DNA of 64,000 nt, from positions 202,560-266,559 of the forward strand of contig CANRBF010000001.1 in the NCBI GenBank assembly GCA_947628795.1, in the 5' to 3' direction. The notes below the pieces were generated by a model. The model searched no databases, was not told the origin of the DNA, and was given only the letters and a program-made list of their open reading frames with translations. Origin of the DNA: an uncultured Monoglobus sp. (GTDB lineage Bacteria; Bacillota; Clostridia; Monoglobales; Monoglobaceae). Position numbers and translations under genes: made by a program. Position 1 is the stretch's first letter. Every line of letters begins with the position of its first letter. Positions 41,717 to 49,740 of this stretch are shown here, one piece after another.

Positions 41717-44584
41717 ATGGCGGCAAAAACAAAATCGACCAAAAAACCAAAACCGAAAAAAACGACGGCAAAAAAACAAAAAAGCGGCACATCACGCGGT
41801 GCCGCGAGAGCGGCCGCAAGGACCGAAAAACCGGTCGCTGTCAAAAAACCTGTAAAGCGCATGTCGGGCGAGGTGCAGGGTATTCTGCTTATCACGGCGG
41901 CGCTGCTGCTGGTGTGCGCGTTTTTCGTGCCCGCCTCGGGGATCGTGGGCGAGTTTATCAAAAACGTGTGCTACGGTCTGTTCGGCGCCGCGTCGTCGGT
42001 GTTTTTCGTGTATTTTATATTGGCGGGCATCAACTCGTTCCGCCTCAAGGAAAACGAGAGCGCGGCTTATAAGTGGGTCGTTCTGCTCGGACTGATGATC
42101 TGCTCGGGCGTGATCTTCGCCCTTGTGAAGCACGACACCTCGTTTACGGACGGCGGCTTTATATCAAATCTCCGCGCGCTCTACGAAAACGGAGTGGACG
42201 GGATAGGCGGCGGCATAATCAGCGGCTTTATATGCAAGGTACTGACGCTGCTCATCGGATACATGGGCGCGTGGGTCTGCGCCTGCGCCCTGACGCTGGT
42301 GCTGTTTATAATATTGACCGGGATCTCGGTTGAGAAAATATTCAGGGGCATAGGCGGATTTTTCGCGAAAATACGCGAAAGCTTCCGCAGACGCATGGAA
42401 CGCGAGATCGAATTTGATCCCGAAGACCCGCCCCACACCACCGAAAAAGCCGACAAGCGGCCCTCCACCCTAAAGCTTATGAGAGAGCGGCGCGCCGCGA
42501 AAAAAGAGGCGAAGCGCCTCAGACGAGAAGCGCGAAACAACGTTGATCAGACGCTTTCGAAACCCAAACCGCGTTCCGAAAAGCCGAATATTCCGGAAAC
42601 ACCCACCAAGCCGCAGCGGTTCGTTATCCGCGAGGACGAGGAAAAGAGCGCCGATCTCGGCGATGCGGAGCGACCGAAATTCAGACTTGAAGACCTGCCC
42701 TTTGACATAGACGGAATAAAGAGCGGCACCATAGAACCCGAAACGGACGACGACGGCCCGTTTGACGATATTGACGTGCCCGCTTTTCTGGATAAATCCG
42801 AGACGGGCGCGCTGACCGATATACCGCCGAAGGACGGCTCCGCCAAGCCAAAACCCGAATCGGACGGCGACGACTTTGAGCCGCCGAGTGACGCGGCTAT
42901 GGAGGACAAGCTGGACCCGCTGACAAAAGCGGCTTTAGACAGCGGCGCGCCCCTTGACGAGGCTGTGACCCGCGGCAGAAAAATGGCGCTCGATAACAGC
43001 GAGCCTCAGAAGGACGCATCCGAGGCGGACAAGATCGCCGCCGAGATCGGAAAAACGGAAGCGCTTAACACGCCGGTTTACTATCACTACAGCCTGCCGC
43101 CCATCGACCTTTTGGCCGAGCCGCGGCACAGGCGCAAAACCAAGGACGAGATTAAGCGCGAGCTTGAGGAAAAGGCCAACCGCCTGCTTGACACCCTAAA
43201 CAGCTTTAAGGTCGAGGCGCAGATAATAAACATAACGCAGGGGCCGTCGGTAACCCGCTTTGAGCTGCAGCCCGGAAAGGGCGTCAAGGTCTCAAAGATC
43301 ACCGGTCTCTCCGACGACATAGCGCTGAGCCTGGCGGCGTCGGGAGTCAGGATCGAGGCGCCCATTCCCGGAAAGTCGGCGATAGGCATCGAGATACCCA
43401 ACACCGAGCGGCAGTCCGTGCCGATACGCGAGGTCATCGACACGCCCGAATTTAAAAACAAAAAATCAAAGACCGCGGTGGCGCTGGGCAAGGACATCAG
43501 CGGCAGCTGCGTCGTGGCGGACATAGCGGACTTTCCGCACATACTCATCGCCGGAGCCACGGGCTCGGGAAAATCGGTCTGCATAAACTCGCTTATCACA
43601 AGTATTTTGTACAAGGCGAAACCCAACGAGATAAAGATGATAATGGTAGACCCCAAAATGGTCGAGCTGGGCGTATACAACGGAATACCGCACCTTCTTA
43701 TCCCGGTCGTGACCGACCCGAAGCATGCGGCGGGCGCCCTCAACTGGGCTGTTATCGAGATGCAGAACCGCTACGCGCTGCTCAAAGACAATAAGGTAAG
43801 GAACCTTGACGGCTACAACAAGCTGATGGAAGAAAATGGGGAACCCGACGCCAAGCTGCCCGAAATTGTGATAATCATAGACGAGCTGGCCGACCTTATG
43901 AGCGTGGCAAAAAGCGAGGTCGAGGAAGCTATAAACCGCCTTGCGGCGCTGGCGAGAGCCGCCGGAATGTATCTGGTCATCGCGACCCAGAGACCGTCGG
44001 TCAACGTTATAACCGGCGTTATCAAGGCGAACATACCCTCGCGTATCGCGTTCGCGGTGTCGCAGCAGGTGGACAGCCGCACGATAATCGACTCGGCGGG
44101 CGCCGAAAAGCTTTTGGGAATGGGCGACATGCTCTATTATCCCAGAGGGGAACTGAAACCTATACGCGTGCAGGGCAACTATGTGTCAGACAACGAGATC
44201 GAGGCACTTGTCAATTACATCAAGGACCAGTACGAGGCCGAATACGACGAAGAACTGATCGAGGAGATCGAAAAAGAGCATGAAAAAGTCGCGGCTGATC
44301 TTGAAAACGCATCGCCCCGCGAGACCCCGGGCTCGGACAGCGGTCCGCTCTCCAAGACCGACGATATGTTTCTGGAGGCTGTCGAGCTGGTACTCGAGAA
44401 CGGTCAGGCGTCGGTCGCCATGTTCCAGCGAAAATTCAAAATGGGCTATCAGCGCGCCGCCAAGCTGATCGACCAGATGGAAGAGCGCAAAATAATAGGC
44501 CCCTACGAGGGCACCAAACCCCGCCAGGTCCTGATAACCCGCCAAGAACTGAACGAAATGAAATTCAACCGGGACAACACATAA
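41717..44584 (+). CDS. ftsK: DNA translocase FtsK/SpoIIIE
   Basis: Pumps chromosomal DNA through the closing septum or into the spore. 955 residues: Lys/Ala-rich basic N-terminus (1-50), four membrane segments (about 55-205), a long charged linker (to about 450), then the motor. Walker A GATGSGKS at 613-620, Walker B IVIIIDELADLM, and the DTRTI-like DSRTIIDSAG. The C-terminal winged-helix gamma domain (about 885-950) reads the polar KOPS/SRS sequences. AAAGGAG precedes the ATG. FtsK versus SpoIIIE cannot be separated by sequence alone. Confidence 0.95.
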   Translation: MAAKTKSTKKPKPKKTTAKKQKSGTSRGAARAAARTEKPVAVKKPVKRMSGEVQGILLITAALLLVCAFFVPASGIVGEFIKNVCYGLFGAASSVFFVYFILAGINSFRLKENESAAYKWVVLLGLMICSGVIFALVKHDTSFTDGGFISNLRALYENGVDGIGGGIISGFICKVLTLLIGYMGAWVCACALTLVLFIILTGISVEKIFRGIGGFFAKIRESFRRRMEREIEFDPEDPPHTTEKADKRPSTLKLMRERRAAKKEAKRLRREARNNVDQTLSKPKPRSEKPNIPETPTKPQRFVIREDEEKSADLGDAERPKFRLEDLPFDIDGIKSGTIEPETDDDGPFDDIDVPAFLDKSETGALTDIPPKDGSAKPKPESDGDDFEPPSDAAMEDKLDPLTKAALDSGAPLDEAVTRGRKMALDNSEPQKDASEADKIAAEIGKTEALNTPVYYHYSLPPIDLLAEPRHRRKTKDEIKRELEEKANRLLDTLNSFKVEAQIINITQGPSVTRFELQPGKGVKVSKITGLSDDIALSLAASGVRIEAPIPGKSAIGIEIPNTERQSVPIREVIDTPEFKNKKSKTAVALGKDISGSCVVADIADFPHILIAGATGSGKSVCINSLITSILYKAKPNEIKMIMVDPKMVELGVYNGIPHLLIPVVTDPKHAAGALNWAVIEMQNRYALLKDNKVRNLDGYNKLMEENGEPDAKLPEIVIIIDELADLMSVAKSEVEEAINRLAALARAAGMYLVIATQRPSVNVITGVIKANIPSRIAFAVSQQVDSRTIIDSAGAEKLLGMGDMLYYPRGELKPIRVQGNYVSDNEIEALVNYIKDQYEAEYDEELIEEIEKEHEKVAADLENASPRETPGSDSGPLSKTDDMFLEAVELVLENGQASVAMFQRKFKMGYQRAAKLIDQMEERKIIGPYEGTKPRQVLITRQELNEMKFNRDNT

Positions 44585-44593
44585 AAACGCCGT

Positions 44594-45000
44594 TTGCCTC
44601 GCCCCTTGGGGATAATCAGCAAGGGGCGCCTATTTAAAGCCTCCTCCCGGGAGGAGGTGTCTTTTCGCCAAAGGCGAAAAGACGGAGGTGGGAATGTAGC
44701 GATTAGTGATTAGCAAATAGAAATTAGAATAATAGTATACAAAACGCCGTAGGGGCGGACGCCCTCGACGTCCCGCGGGCGGATATTATCCGCCCGTTTG
44801 CCTCCTCCCGGGAGGAGGTGGCTGCGGCTTGCCGCAGACGGAGGTGGGAACGTAGTGATTAGTAATTAGCGAATAGTGATTAGAATTCCCCCCCTCAGTC
44901 GGGCAAAGCCCGCCAGCTCCCCCAAGGGGGCGCCTAACGGACAGCCGATCCCCCTACAACCATAGCACGCAAAACGCCGTAGGGGCGGACGACCTCGCAT
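44594..45000. repeat. Composite intergenic repeat cluster downstream of ftsK
   Basis: Contains CCTCGCCCCTTGGGG; type-A element 44639-44695 with hairpin GTCTTTTCGCC-AAA-GGCGAAAAGAC (44659-44683); GTAGCGATTAGTGATTAGC; a GCCGTAGGGGCGGACGCCCT element (from 44748) ending ATTATCCGCCCG; a second type-A element (44800-44852) with hairpin CTGCGGC-TT-GCCGCAG (44822-44837); GTAGTGATTAG repeats; type-B element 44891-44933 with hairpin CGGGC-AAA-GCCCG; and a second GTAGGGGCGGAC element (from 44972). No gene is seen between 44585 and 45128. Confidence 0.8.
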
Positions 45001-45128
45001 ATCCTAGAGGATTTTATGATTTGCGGCATTGCTTATGTTTGCAAGCGGAATACTTTTGCCAAACGAACCCGCTTCGCGGCTCCGGCCACAGCCGCCCGCC
45101 CTTTTGGATCTAATTGGGAATTATTTTT

Positions 45129-46886
45129 TTACAAACTCATTTCGGCGATTTCTGCCAGCGGCTTCATGCCGTTCATGTCGCTCCACAGCATTACTTTTAT
45201 ATTCGCGTTTTGCAAATTTTCACTGAAAAACATTACCTCGCCGAAATTATAATAATTCTGCATTTCGATCAGCGCGCCGTTTTTGTTATACACCGCCAAA
45301 ATAACCTGCGCGTCAAAATCATCGCAATTATTGACCTTTGCGGTAACAATATAATCCAAAACTTCGGTTATCTCAACCGATGGCGCATTCGGATCCGCGG
45401 TCGGCTTTGCCGTTGGTATGGACGTAGGTCTTTGCGTAGGAATAGGCTTTTGAGTCGGTGTAGGCTTTGGCGTAGGTGTAGGGTCAGGTGTTGGCGTCAC
45501 CTCACCCGGCATAGGCGAGTTATAATGAATAGTGGCGTTTAATAACGGCTTGTTTGAAACATACATGTCTCCACCATCGAATCCTTCATACATATTTATT
45601 TCAATTTTTTCCCAGTCTTGTTTTGTTCCTTCATAATACACATCAGAAAGATTACGGCAATATGAAAAAGCGGCACCCATTACTTTGTTTACACTTTTAG
45701 GTATTGTAATTTCGCAAAGATTTTCACAATTACAAAACGCATATTCTCCTATTTCTGTAACCCCTTCAGGTATGATTATGCTGCCCAGTTTGGAACAACT
45801 GTTGAATATGCTCCACGGTATAACAGTGATTCCTTTACCTAAAAAAATTCTTTCTAAATCTTTGCACATGTAAAACGTTTGCGACCCTAATTCTATCACG
45901 CTGTCGGGAATATTAACCTCTTTCAGCGCAGATTCCGAAAAAGCGTAGTCGCCAATACTCTCCACGCCATTAAAGATTTTGATACTCTGCAAATTCTTAC
46001 AACTATAAAATGCATATTGATTAATTCTTTTTACATTTTGCGGAATAACAACATTTGACAAATTACATTTTTCAAAAGCGGTTACGTCAATTTCTTCAAC
46101 GCTGTTTGGTATTGTATATTCGCTTTCCTTTTTTCCTGTCGGATATTGGAGTAATTTGCTTTTATATTTATCAAACAAAACGCCATTATCGGATGAATAA
46201 GTCAGATTGCCGCTTTCAACATCAATGTTCGGCAAAAATTCGCATTCTCTAAATGCGCCGAAGCCTATACTTGTAACACCGCTCGGAACCTTAACAGACG
46301 TTATTCCTGTGCCATAGAAAGCCCCTTCACCAATAGTTTTGGTATTGTTTGGAATATTAACTTTTATTAAATTTGAATCAAGCATAAAAGAATTTTTGCC
46401 AATGGTAACGGTACTATCGGGAAGATGTACTTCTTTTAGATTATTACATTTCGAAAAAGCATCATCGCCAATTTCTGTTACGCCTTCGAAAATTTTAATA
46501 TCAACTAATCCGCTACTCCAAAACGCGCCGTTTCCAATCTTTAAAATGCCGTATTCAATTATTGCATTTTGCAGTGAGTTAATACCCGAAAATGTGTAAC
46601 TTCCAATATATGTTATTCCTGATTTTACGATAACAGTTTTAACCCATACTCCCGCTTTAACACTTACTCCAAGTCCCCATGGTCGTTGACTCGGCGAAAA
46701 ATAATCCGCCATCTCTCCCGTGCCGCTGATCGTCAGAGTGCCTTCGCTGTCAAGCGTCCATTTCACGTTATCGCCTTGCGCGCCGCAATTGCCGCTGTCG
46801 ACTATTGTTGCCGCATTTACGGGCATAAACGTCAGCAGCGCGCAAAGCATTGTTAATACCAAACTTAAACATAAAATCCTTTTCAT
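45129..46886 (-). CDS. BspA-like leucine-rich-repeat secreted protein
   Basis: 585 residues from the ATG at 46884-46886, set by AGGAGGT 8 bases upstream; the frame is open 18 codons further. Signal peptide MKRILCLSLVLTMLCALLTF with cleavage after VNAA. Then about 13 LRR_5 (TpLRR/BspA) repeats of about 23 residues (about 80-470; typical AFEKCNLSNVVIPQNVKRIN and AFYSCKNLQSIKIFNGVESI), a Pro/Thr/Gln-rich spacer, and an 85-residue C-terminal domain (VILAVYNKNGALI, IKVMLWSDMNGMKPLAE) shared with the protein at 13584-15212. BspA proteins often bind host or matrix proteins; the ligand here is unknown. It has a structured leader with a terminator. Confidence 0.88.
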   Translation of the reverse strand: MKRILCLSLVLTMLCALLTFMPVNAATIVDSGNCGAQGDNVKWTLDSEGTLTISGTGEMADYFSPSQRPWGLGVSVKAGVWVKTVIVKSGITYIGSYTFSGINSLQNAIIEYGILKIGNGAFWSSGLVDIKIFEGVTEIGDDAFSKCNNLKEVHLPDSTVTIGKNSFMLDSNLIKVNIPNNTKTIGEGAFYGTGITSVKVPSGVTSIGFGAFRECEFLPNIDVESGNLTYSSDNGVLFDKYKSKLLQYPTGKKESEYTIPNSVEEIDVTAFEKCNLSNVVIPQNVKRINQYAFYSCKNLQSIKIFNGVESIGDYAFSESALKEVNIPDSVIELGSQTFYMCKDLERIFLGKGITVIPWSIFNSCSKLGSIIIPEGVTEIGEYAFCNCENLCEITIPKSVNKVMGAAFSYCRNLSDVYYEGTKQDWEKIEINMYEGFDGGDMYVSNKPLLNATIHYNSPMPGEVTPTPDPTPTPKPTPTQKPIPTQRPTSIPTAKPTADPNAPSVEITEVLDYIVTAKVNNCDDFDAQVILAVYNKNGALIEMQNYYNFGEVMFFSENLQNANIKVMLWSDMNGMKPLAEIAEMSL

Positions 46887-46900
46887 AAAAATGTACCTCC

Positions 46901-46940
46901 TGAAAATAAAAAGTGTGTGGTCGCAAACGGAACCACACAC
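46901..46940 (-). terminator. Intrinsic terminator inside the LRR gene leader (attenuator)
   Basis: Minus strand stem GTGTGTGG/CCACACAC (46913-46920 with 46933-46940), 12-base loop, then TTTTTATTTTC. It ends directly before the AGGAGGT ribosome site of the LRR gene, so it should block that gene unless antitermination occurs. Confidence 0.75.
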
Positions 46941-46964
46941 GAAAAATGTTTAGCTCCGATTGCT

Positions 46965-47075
46965 GCCACGCAAATTATTTCACTCTTTAATAAGGATGCG
47001 AAAATAGAGCGTACATTTTTACACAATGAAAAATGCACCCTTAATATAAAGAGTAAAATATTTAATTTACGTGGC
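46965..47075 (-). ncRNA. Unidentified structured leader RNA (long imperfect stem)
   Basis: The 111 bases from the predicted start site form a nearly continuous stem. GCCACG (47070-47075) pairs with CGTGGC (46965-46970); the AAATTA, TTTACTCTTTA and TAAGG segments pair with their counterparts; AAGGGTGC pairs with GCATCCTT (one G-U). The apical region is CATTTTT-N8-AAAAATG plus a single-stranded GCTCTATTTTC. A conserved-looking linker (AGCAATCGGAGCTAAAC) joins it to the terminator. It matches no riboswitch I know; a palindromic element inserted downstream of the promoter is an alternative. Confidence 0.5.
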
Positions 47076-47081
47076 AAATTC

Positions 47082-47110
47082 ATTCTATCATATTATTTCC
47101 AAAAGGTCAA
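47082..47110 (-). promoter_or_regulatory. SigA promoter of the LRR gene
   Basis: Minus strand -35 TTGACC (47105-47110), 17-base spacer, -10 TAGAAT (47082-47087). The predicted start, near 47075, coincides with the base of the long leader stem, giving a leader of about 190 nt. Confidence 0.75.
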
Positions 47111-47202
47111 TTAAAAATATTAAAAACATAAAAATTAGCAAGTATATCTGCACTTGCCGACAAATATTTTATCTGTTGCGAGACTTAGCCGCCGTAATTA
47201 TT

Positions 47203-47240
47203 CAAAAAAAATAAACAACGGCACAGCCGAAGCTGTGCCG
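47203..47240 (-). terminator. Intrinsic terminator of the RelB/PIN module
   Basis: Minus strand stem CGGCACAGC/GCTGTGCCG with a TTCG tetraloop (47219-47240) followed by TTGTTTATTTTTTTT. A further small hairpin GCAAGT/ACTTGC lies at 47138-47157. Confidence 0.9.
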
Positions 47241-47261
47241 CCAAAAATCAAAACTTTACTT

Positions 47262-47678
47262 TTATACAATATCGTTTATTATAATATCCATCATTTCTCT
47301 CGGAGTAACCACAAAAGATTTATTCGGAAAGTGCTTTATATTTCCGGTTACCAAATATGCGTTTTCAGTTTTTCTGCTTTCCATAACAACTTCATAAAAT
47401 ACCCTATCGCTTGGGTCGGGAAACTCAACATCTGTTTCAACTGAATCAATATATATTCCGAGCCGCTCAATTTCTTCGATTGTGTCATTTATAATTTTTT
47501 GCGTCAGATGAAATTTTGGTCGATTAAGAACGTCTCTGTATTCCTTGACAATCAACGGATCTAAAAGCGGAACAATTGTACCGATATAAACAAGCTCCAT
47601 AACATTTCCCGGAACGGAATTCCATTTAAGCATAGCAGACACAAGAACATTTGTATCTATAACCGCATAATATTTCAT
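47262..47678 (-). CDS. PIN-domain toxin (VapC-like ribonuclease)
   Basis: 138 residues. The PIN fold shows the metal-binding DTNVLVSA (D8 in AVIDTN), a glutamate in VKEYRDVL and aspartates in FPDPSDRVFYE. The final conserved aspartate, usually in TGD, is replaced by N in VTGNIKHFP. It belongs to the PIN family often annotated as putative toxin component (TIGR00305-like), which cleaves RNA. The start overlaps the antitoxin stop (ATGA, 47675-47678), the arrangement of a co-translated toxin-antitoxin pair. Confidence 0.82.
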   Translation of the reverse strand: MKYYAVIDTNVLVSAMLKWNSVPGNVMELVYIGTIVPLLDPLIVKEYRDVLNRPKFHLTQKIINDTIEEIERLGIYIDSVETDVEFPDPSDRVFYEVVMESRKTENAYLVTGNIKHFPNKSFVVTPREMMDIIINDIV

Positions 47679-47968
47679 TCGGAGGCCTCTTTTCTTGCGG
47701 CTGATATTTCAGTGTTTATCTCATCCAATGACATGTCGGCAATTCCTGTTTCCAAGGCTATGCGTGAGGCGGCTTTCATCGCGTTTATTCCGCGATTTTC
47801 CGATTCGTTATCCAGTTTCATGCTGAACGGGATCCCGTTTTCTTGTATAAGCCTTGCCATACACATACGGAGATATGTCTGCAAATCAATACCCAGCTTT
47901 TCGCAAATGCCGATTGCCTTTATTCGCGCCGTTTCATCAGCTCGGAATTGAACTAAAGTATTAGCCAT
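47675..47968 (-). CDS. RelB/DinJ-type antitoxin
   Basis: 97 residues from the ATG at 47966-47968, chosen by GGAG 8 bases upstream; 20 further upstream codons are open but hydrophobic and lie over the promoter. The N-terminal ribbon-helix-helix (MANTLVQFRADETARIKAIG, then ICEKLGIDLQTYLRMCMARL) is of the RelB/DinJ class; the C-terminal part should wrap the toxin. RelB with a PIN toxin is a mixed but known pairing. A perfect 12-bp-arm palindrome over its promoter is the likely operator. Confidence 0.82.
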   Translation of the reverse strand: MANTLVQFRADETARIKAIGICEKLGIDLQTYLRMCMARLIQENGIPFSMKLDNESENRGINAMKAASRIALETGIADMSLDEINTEISAARKEASE

Positions 47969-47999
47969 TTTTATCACTCCTATAATTATTGTTACAGTT

Positions 48000-48028
48000 A
48001 TTATAACACAAAACATAATCAAATGCAA
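48000..48028 (-). promoter_or_regulatory. Promoter of the RelB/PIN module
   Basis: Minus strand -35 TTGCAT (48023-48028), 17-base spacer, -10 TATAAT (48000-48005). The hexamers and spacing are the same as at the hicAB module. Confidence 0.8.
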
Positions 48029-48041
48029 TCATTTGATTATG
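48014..48041. promoter_or_regulatory. Candidate antitoxin operator, perfect palindrome
   Basis: CATAATCAAATG and CATTTGATTATG form a perfect 12-bp inverted repeat with a 4-base centre, covering the -35 box. Autorepression by the RHH antitoxin is inferred. Confidence 0.65.
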
Positions 48042-48045
48042 TTTT

Positions 48046-48235
48046 TTAAAATTATTTCCGCGTATTTGCTAATTGCTGCGTTGACACCTCATCAGTCGCC
48101 TTCTGTGACAGCTTCCCCTCAAGGGGAAGCAGGGACGTCGAGGGCGCCGTCCCCTACGGCCGCGGGGATACGCTTATGTTTTTTGACAAATTATTCCCGC
48201 GTATTCGCTATTCGCTAATCACTAATCGCTACGTT
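48046..48235. repeat. Composite intergenic repeats upstream of the RelB module
   Basis: Contains ATTATTTCCGCGTATTTGC (48050-), a type-B element CTCATCAGTCGCCTTCTGTG followed by ACAGCTTCCCCTCAAGGGGA (48089-48130), an inverted GTAGGGG element (CGTCCCCTACGGCC, near 48148-48162) and a 53-bp copy (48183-48235) nearly identical to 6938-6990. The last copy runs into the 3' end of the gene at 48215. Confidence 0.75.
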
Positions 48236-48766
48236 ATATTCGCGCTCGAACAGTTCTTGGCACAGGGCGCGTTTCAGGGTTTGCTCGTCGAGCTTTTCGA
48301 TCATGTATTTTATCACAAACAGCTTGCTTTTGTCGGTGTATTTGTAAAGCCCGTTTTCGAGCCTTATATTCATAAGCTCGCTGCGCCAGAGCAGCGACAG
48401 CTGCCACCGCATTTGGGCTTTCGGATTTTTTTCGGCCTCGCGAAGCACGCGGATGTCGTTTCCCACATCGGGGATCATGATTATCCCCCAATGGGGCGGC
48501 ACGTGCTTGTGGGCGTTTTTTCTGTGAGTCTCGCCCACAACGAGATAATTTCGGTCAAAGTATTTGTCGTAATACTTGGTCTGAGACGGCAGGCGCGCGT
48601 ATGTGTCGCCGTTGCTTTTGAGCTCAAAGCCCAACAGCTCATCGGGCAGCACCGCCATAACATCGGCGCGGGTTTTGCCGATAACCACCTCTTCCATCAC
48701 TCGTATTTTCTCAAATTTTGAGTCGAGGTACCAGAAAAAATCCTCTTTCATATCGGTTTCAAGCAT
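48215..48766 (-). CDS. PD-(D/E)XK nuclease-like small protein (sce7726/MmcB-like)
   Basis: 183 residues. The central segment VIGKTRADVMAVLPDELLGF, then ELKSNGDTYARLPSQTKYYDKY, gives D-x(n)-ExK and a downstream Q/Y motif, the core of PD-(D/E)XK nuclease-like folds seen in sce7726 and MmcB proteins. Activity is unproven. GGAG lies 7 bases before the ATG, inside the end of the radical SAM gene (19-base overlap). The last six codons and the stop (VAISD-stop) are contributed by the intergenic repeat GTAGCGATTAGTGATTAG, so the C-terminus appears to have been altered by that repeat. Confidence 0.7.
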   Translation of the reverse strand: MLETDMKEDFFWYLDSKFEKIRVMEEVVIGKTRADVMAVLPDELLGFELKSNGDTYARLPSQTKYYDKYFDRNYLVVGETHRKNAHKHVPPHWGIIMIPDVGNDIRVLREAEKNPKAQMRWQLSLLWRSELMNIRLENGLYKYTDKSKLFVIKYMIEKLDEQTLKRALCQELFEREYNVAISD

Positions 48767-49740
48767 AATCTCACTCCGTATTTTTCTTTGAAATACTCAC
48801 GGTTACAGCCCCTTTGGCCTATGATCTTTGAGGTCTCGGAGGGCGGCGCGCAAATCTCGTACTCTTGATCTTTTATCCCGTTTTTAATTATCTCCGCTTC
48901 GATCTTATTTCTGTATATCCTGTTTTCGACAAGCTCGCCGAAGGCCGAGTGAAACGGCCCGGCGATTATATTTCCGTCCGAGCGCAGATCCTCGCCGGGG
49001 TACAGCCCAACTCTTATAACGCTTATGCCGTTTTCTCTGAAACGGCTCAGTATCTCGGCCGAAGTCTCAATTGCCTCCTCAAGGGTCAGCGGCTCGTATT
49101 CTCCGATTTTGTAAAGATTTTCAAGCTGCGTTCCGCTCAGCACCAGCGTGGGGTATATTCTCGAACATACGGGATTTAGCTCAATTATTTTTTCGCAGGT
49201 ATAAATATCGGTCTCTCTGTCCGAGCCGTACATGCCGACCATCATCTGCAGCCCCAAGTCAATGCCGCGCTCCTTTATCAGCGCGGACGCCTCTTTCACC
49301 CGCTCAAAGGTGTGGCCGCGGCGGTTGAGCTCAAGCACACGATCGCTCGCCGACTGCACGCCCAGCTCTATTGTTTTGACCCCGAACTCCTCGCATTGCT
49401 CGAGCACTTTTTTGTTGATATAATCGGGTCTGGTGGACAGTCTGATCCCGCGTATCCTCTCGTCTCGGAATGAAACGGCAGTTTCGAAAAAACGGCGCTG
49501 GAGCCCAAGATCAAGCCCCGTGAAGCTGCCGCCGAAAAACGCTATCTCAATATCGCAGTCGGGATTTTTGATAGTTGAAAGTATCTTTGATATCTCGGCC
49601 TTCGCCCGTTCGGGCGTCACCGAGGTCTGAAACCCCGTTATTTTGCGCTGATTGCAGAAAACGCAGTCGTGGCCGCAGCCCTCGTGTGGAATAAACAACG
49701 GGATATTATACTTTTTTCTCACGGGTATGCTCGAGGGCAT
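48748..49740 (-). CDS. Elp3-like radical SAM protein
   Basis: 330 residues with the radical-SAM cluster motif CGHDCVFC (C22, C26, C29) in a CxxxCxxC arrangement, GGSFTGL, and TIELGVQSASDRVLELNRRG, as in the TIM-barrel of Elp3-type enzymes. Unlike true Elp3 it has no acetyltransferase domain; this short form sits beside rnc in many Clostridia. Function unknown, possibly tRNA-related. The ATG lies inside rnc (35-base overlap) and uses a GGAGG that belongs to rnc coding sequence. Confidence 0.85.
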   Translation of the reverse strand: MPSSIPVRKKYNIPLFIPHEGCGHDCVFCNQRKITGFQTSVTPERAKAEISKILSTIKNPDCDIEIAFFGGSFTGLDLGLQRRFFETAVSFRDERIRGIRLSTRPDYINKKVLEQCEEFGVKTIELGVQSASDRVLELNRRGHTFERVKEASALIKERGIDLGLQMMVGMYGSDRETDIYTCEKIIELNPVCSRIYPTLVLSGTQLENLYKIGEYEPLTLEEAIETSAEILSRFRENGISVIRVGLYPGEDLRSDGNIIAGPFHSAFGELVENRIYRNKIEAEIIKNGIKDQEYEICAPPSETSKIIGQRGCNREYFKEKYGVRLCLKPI

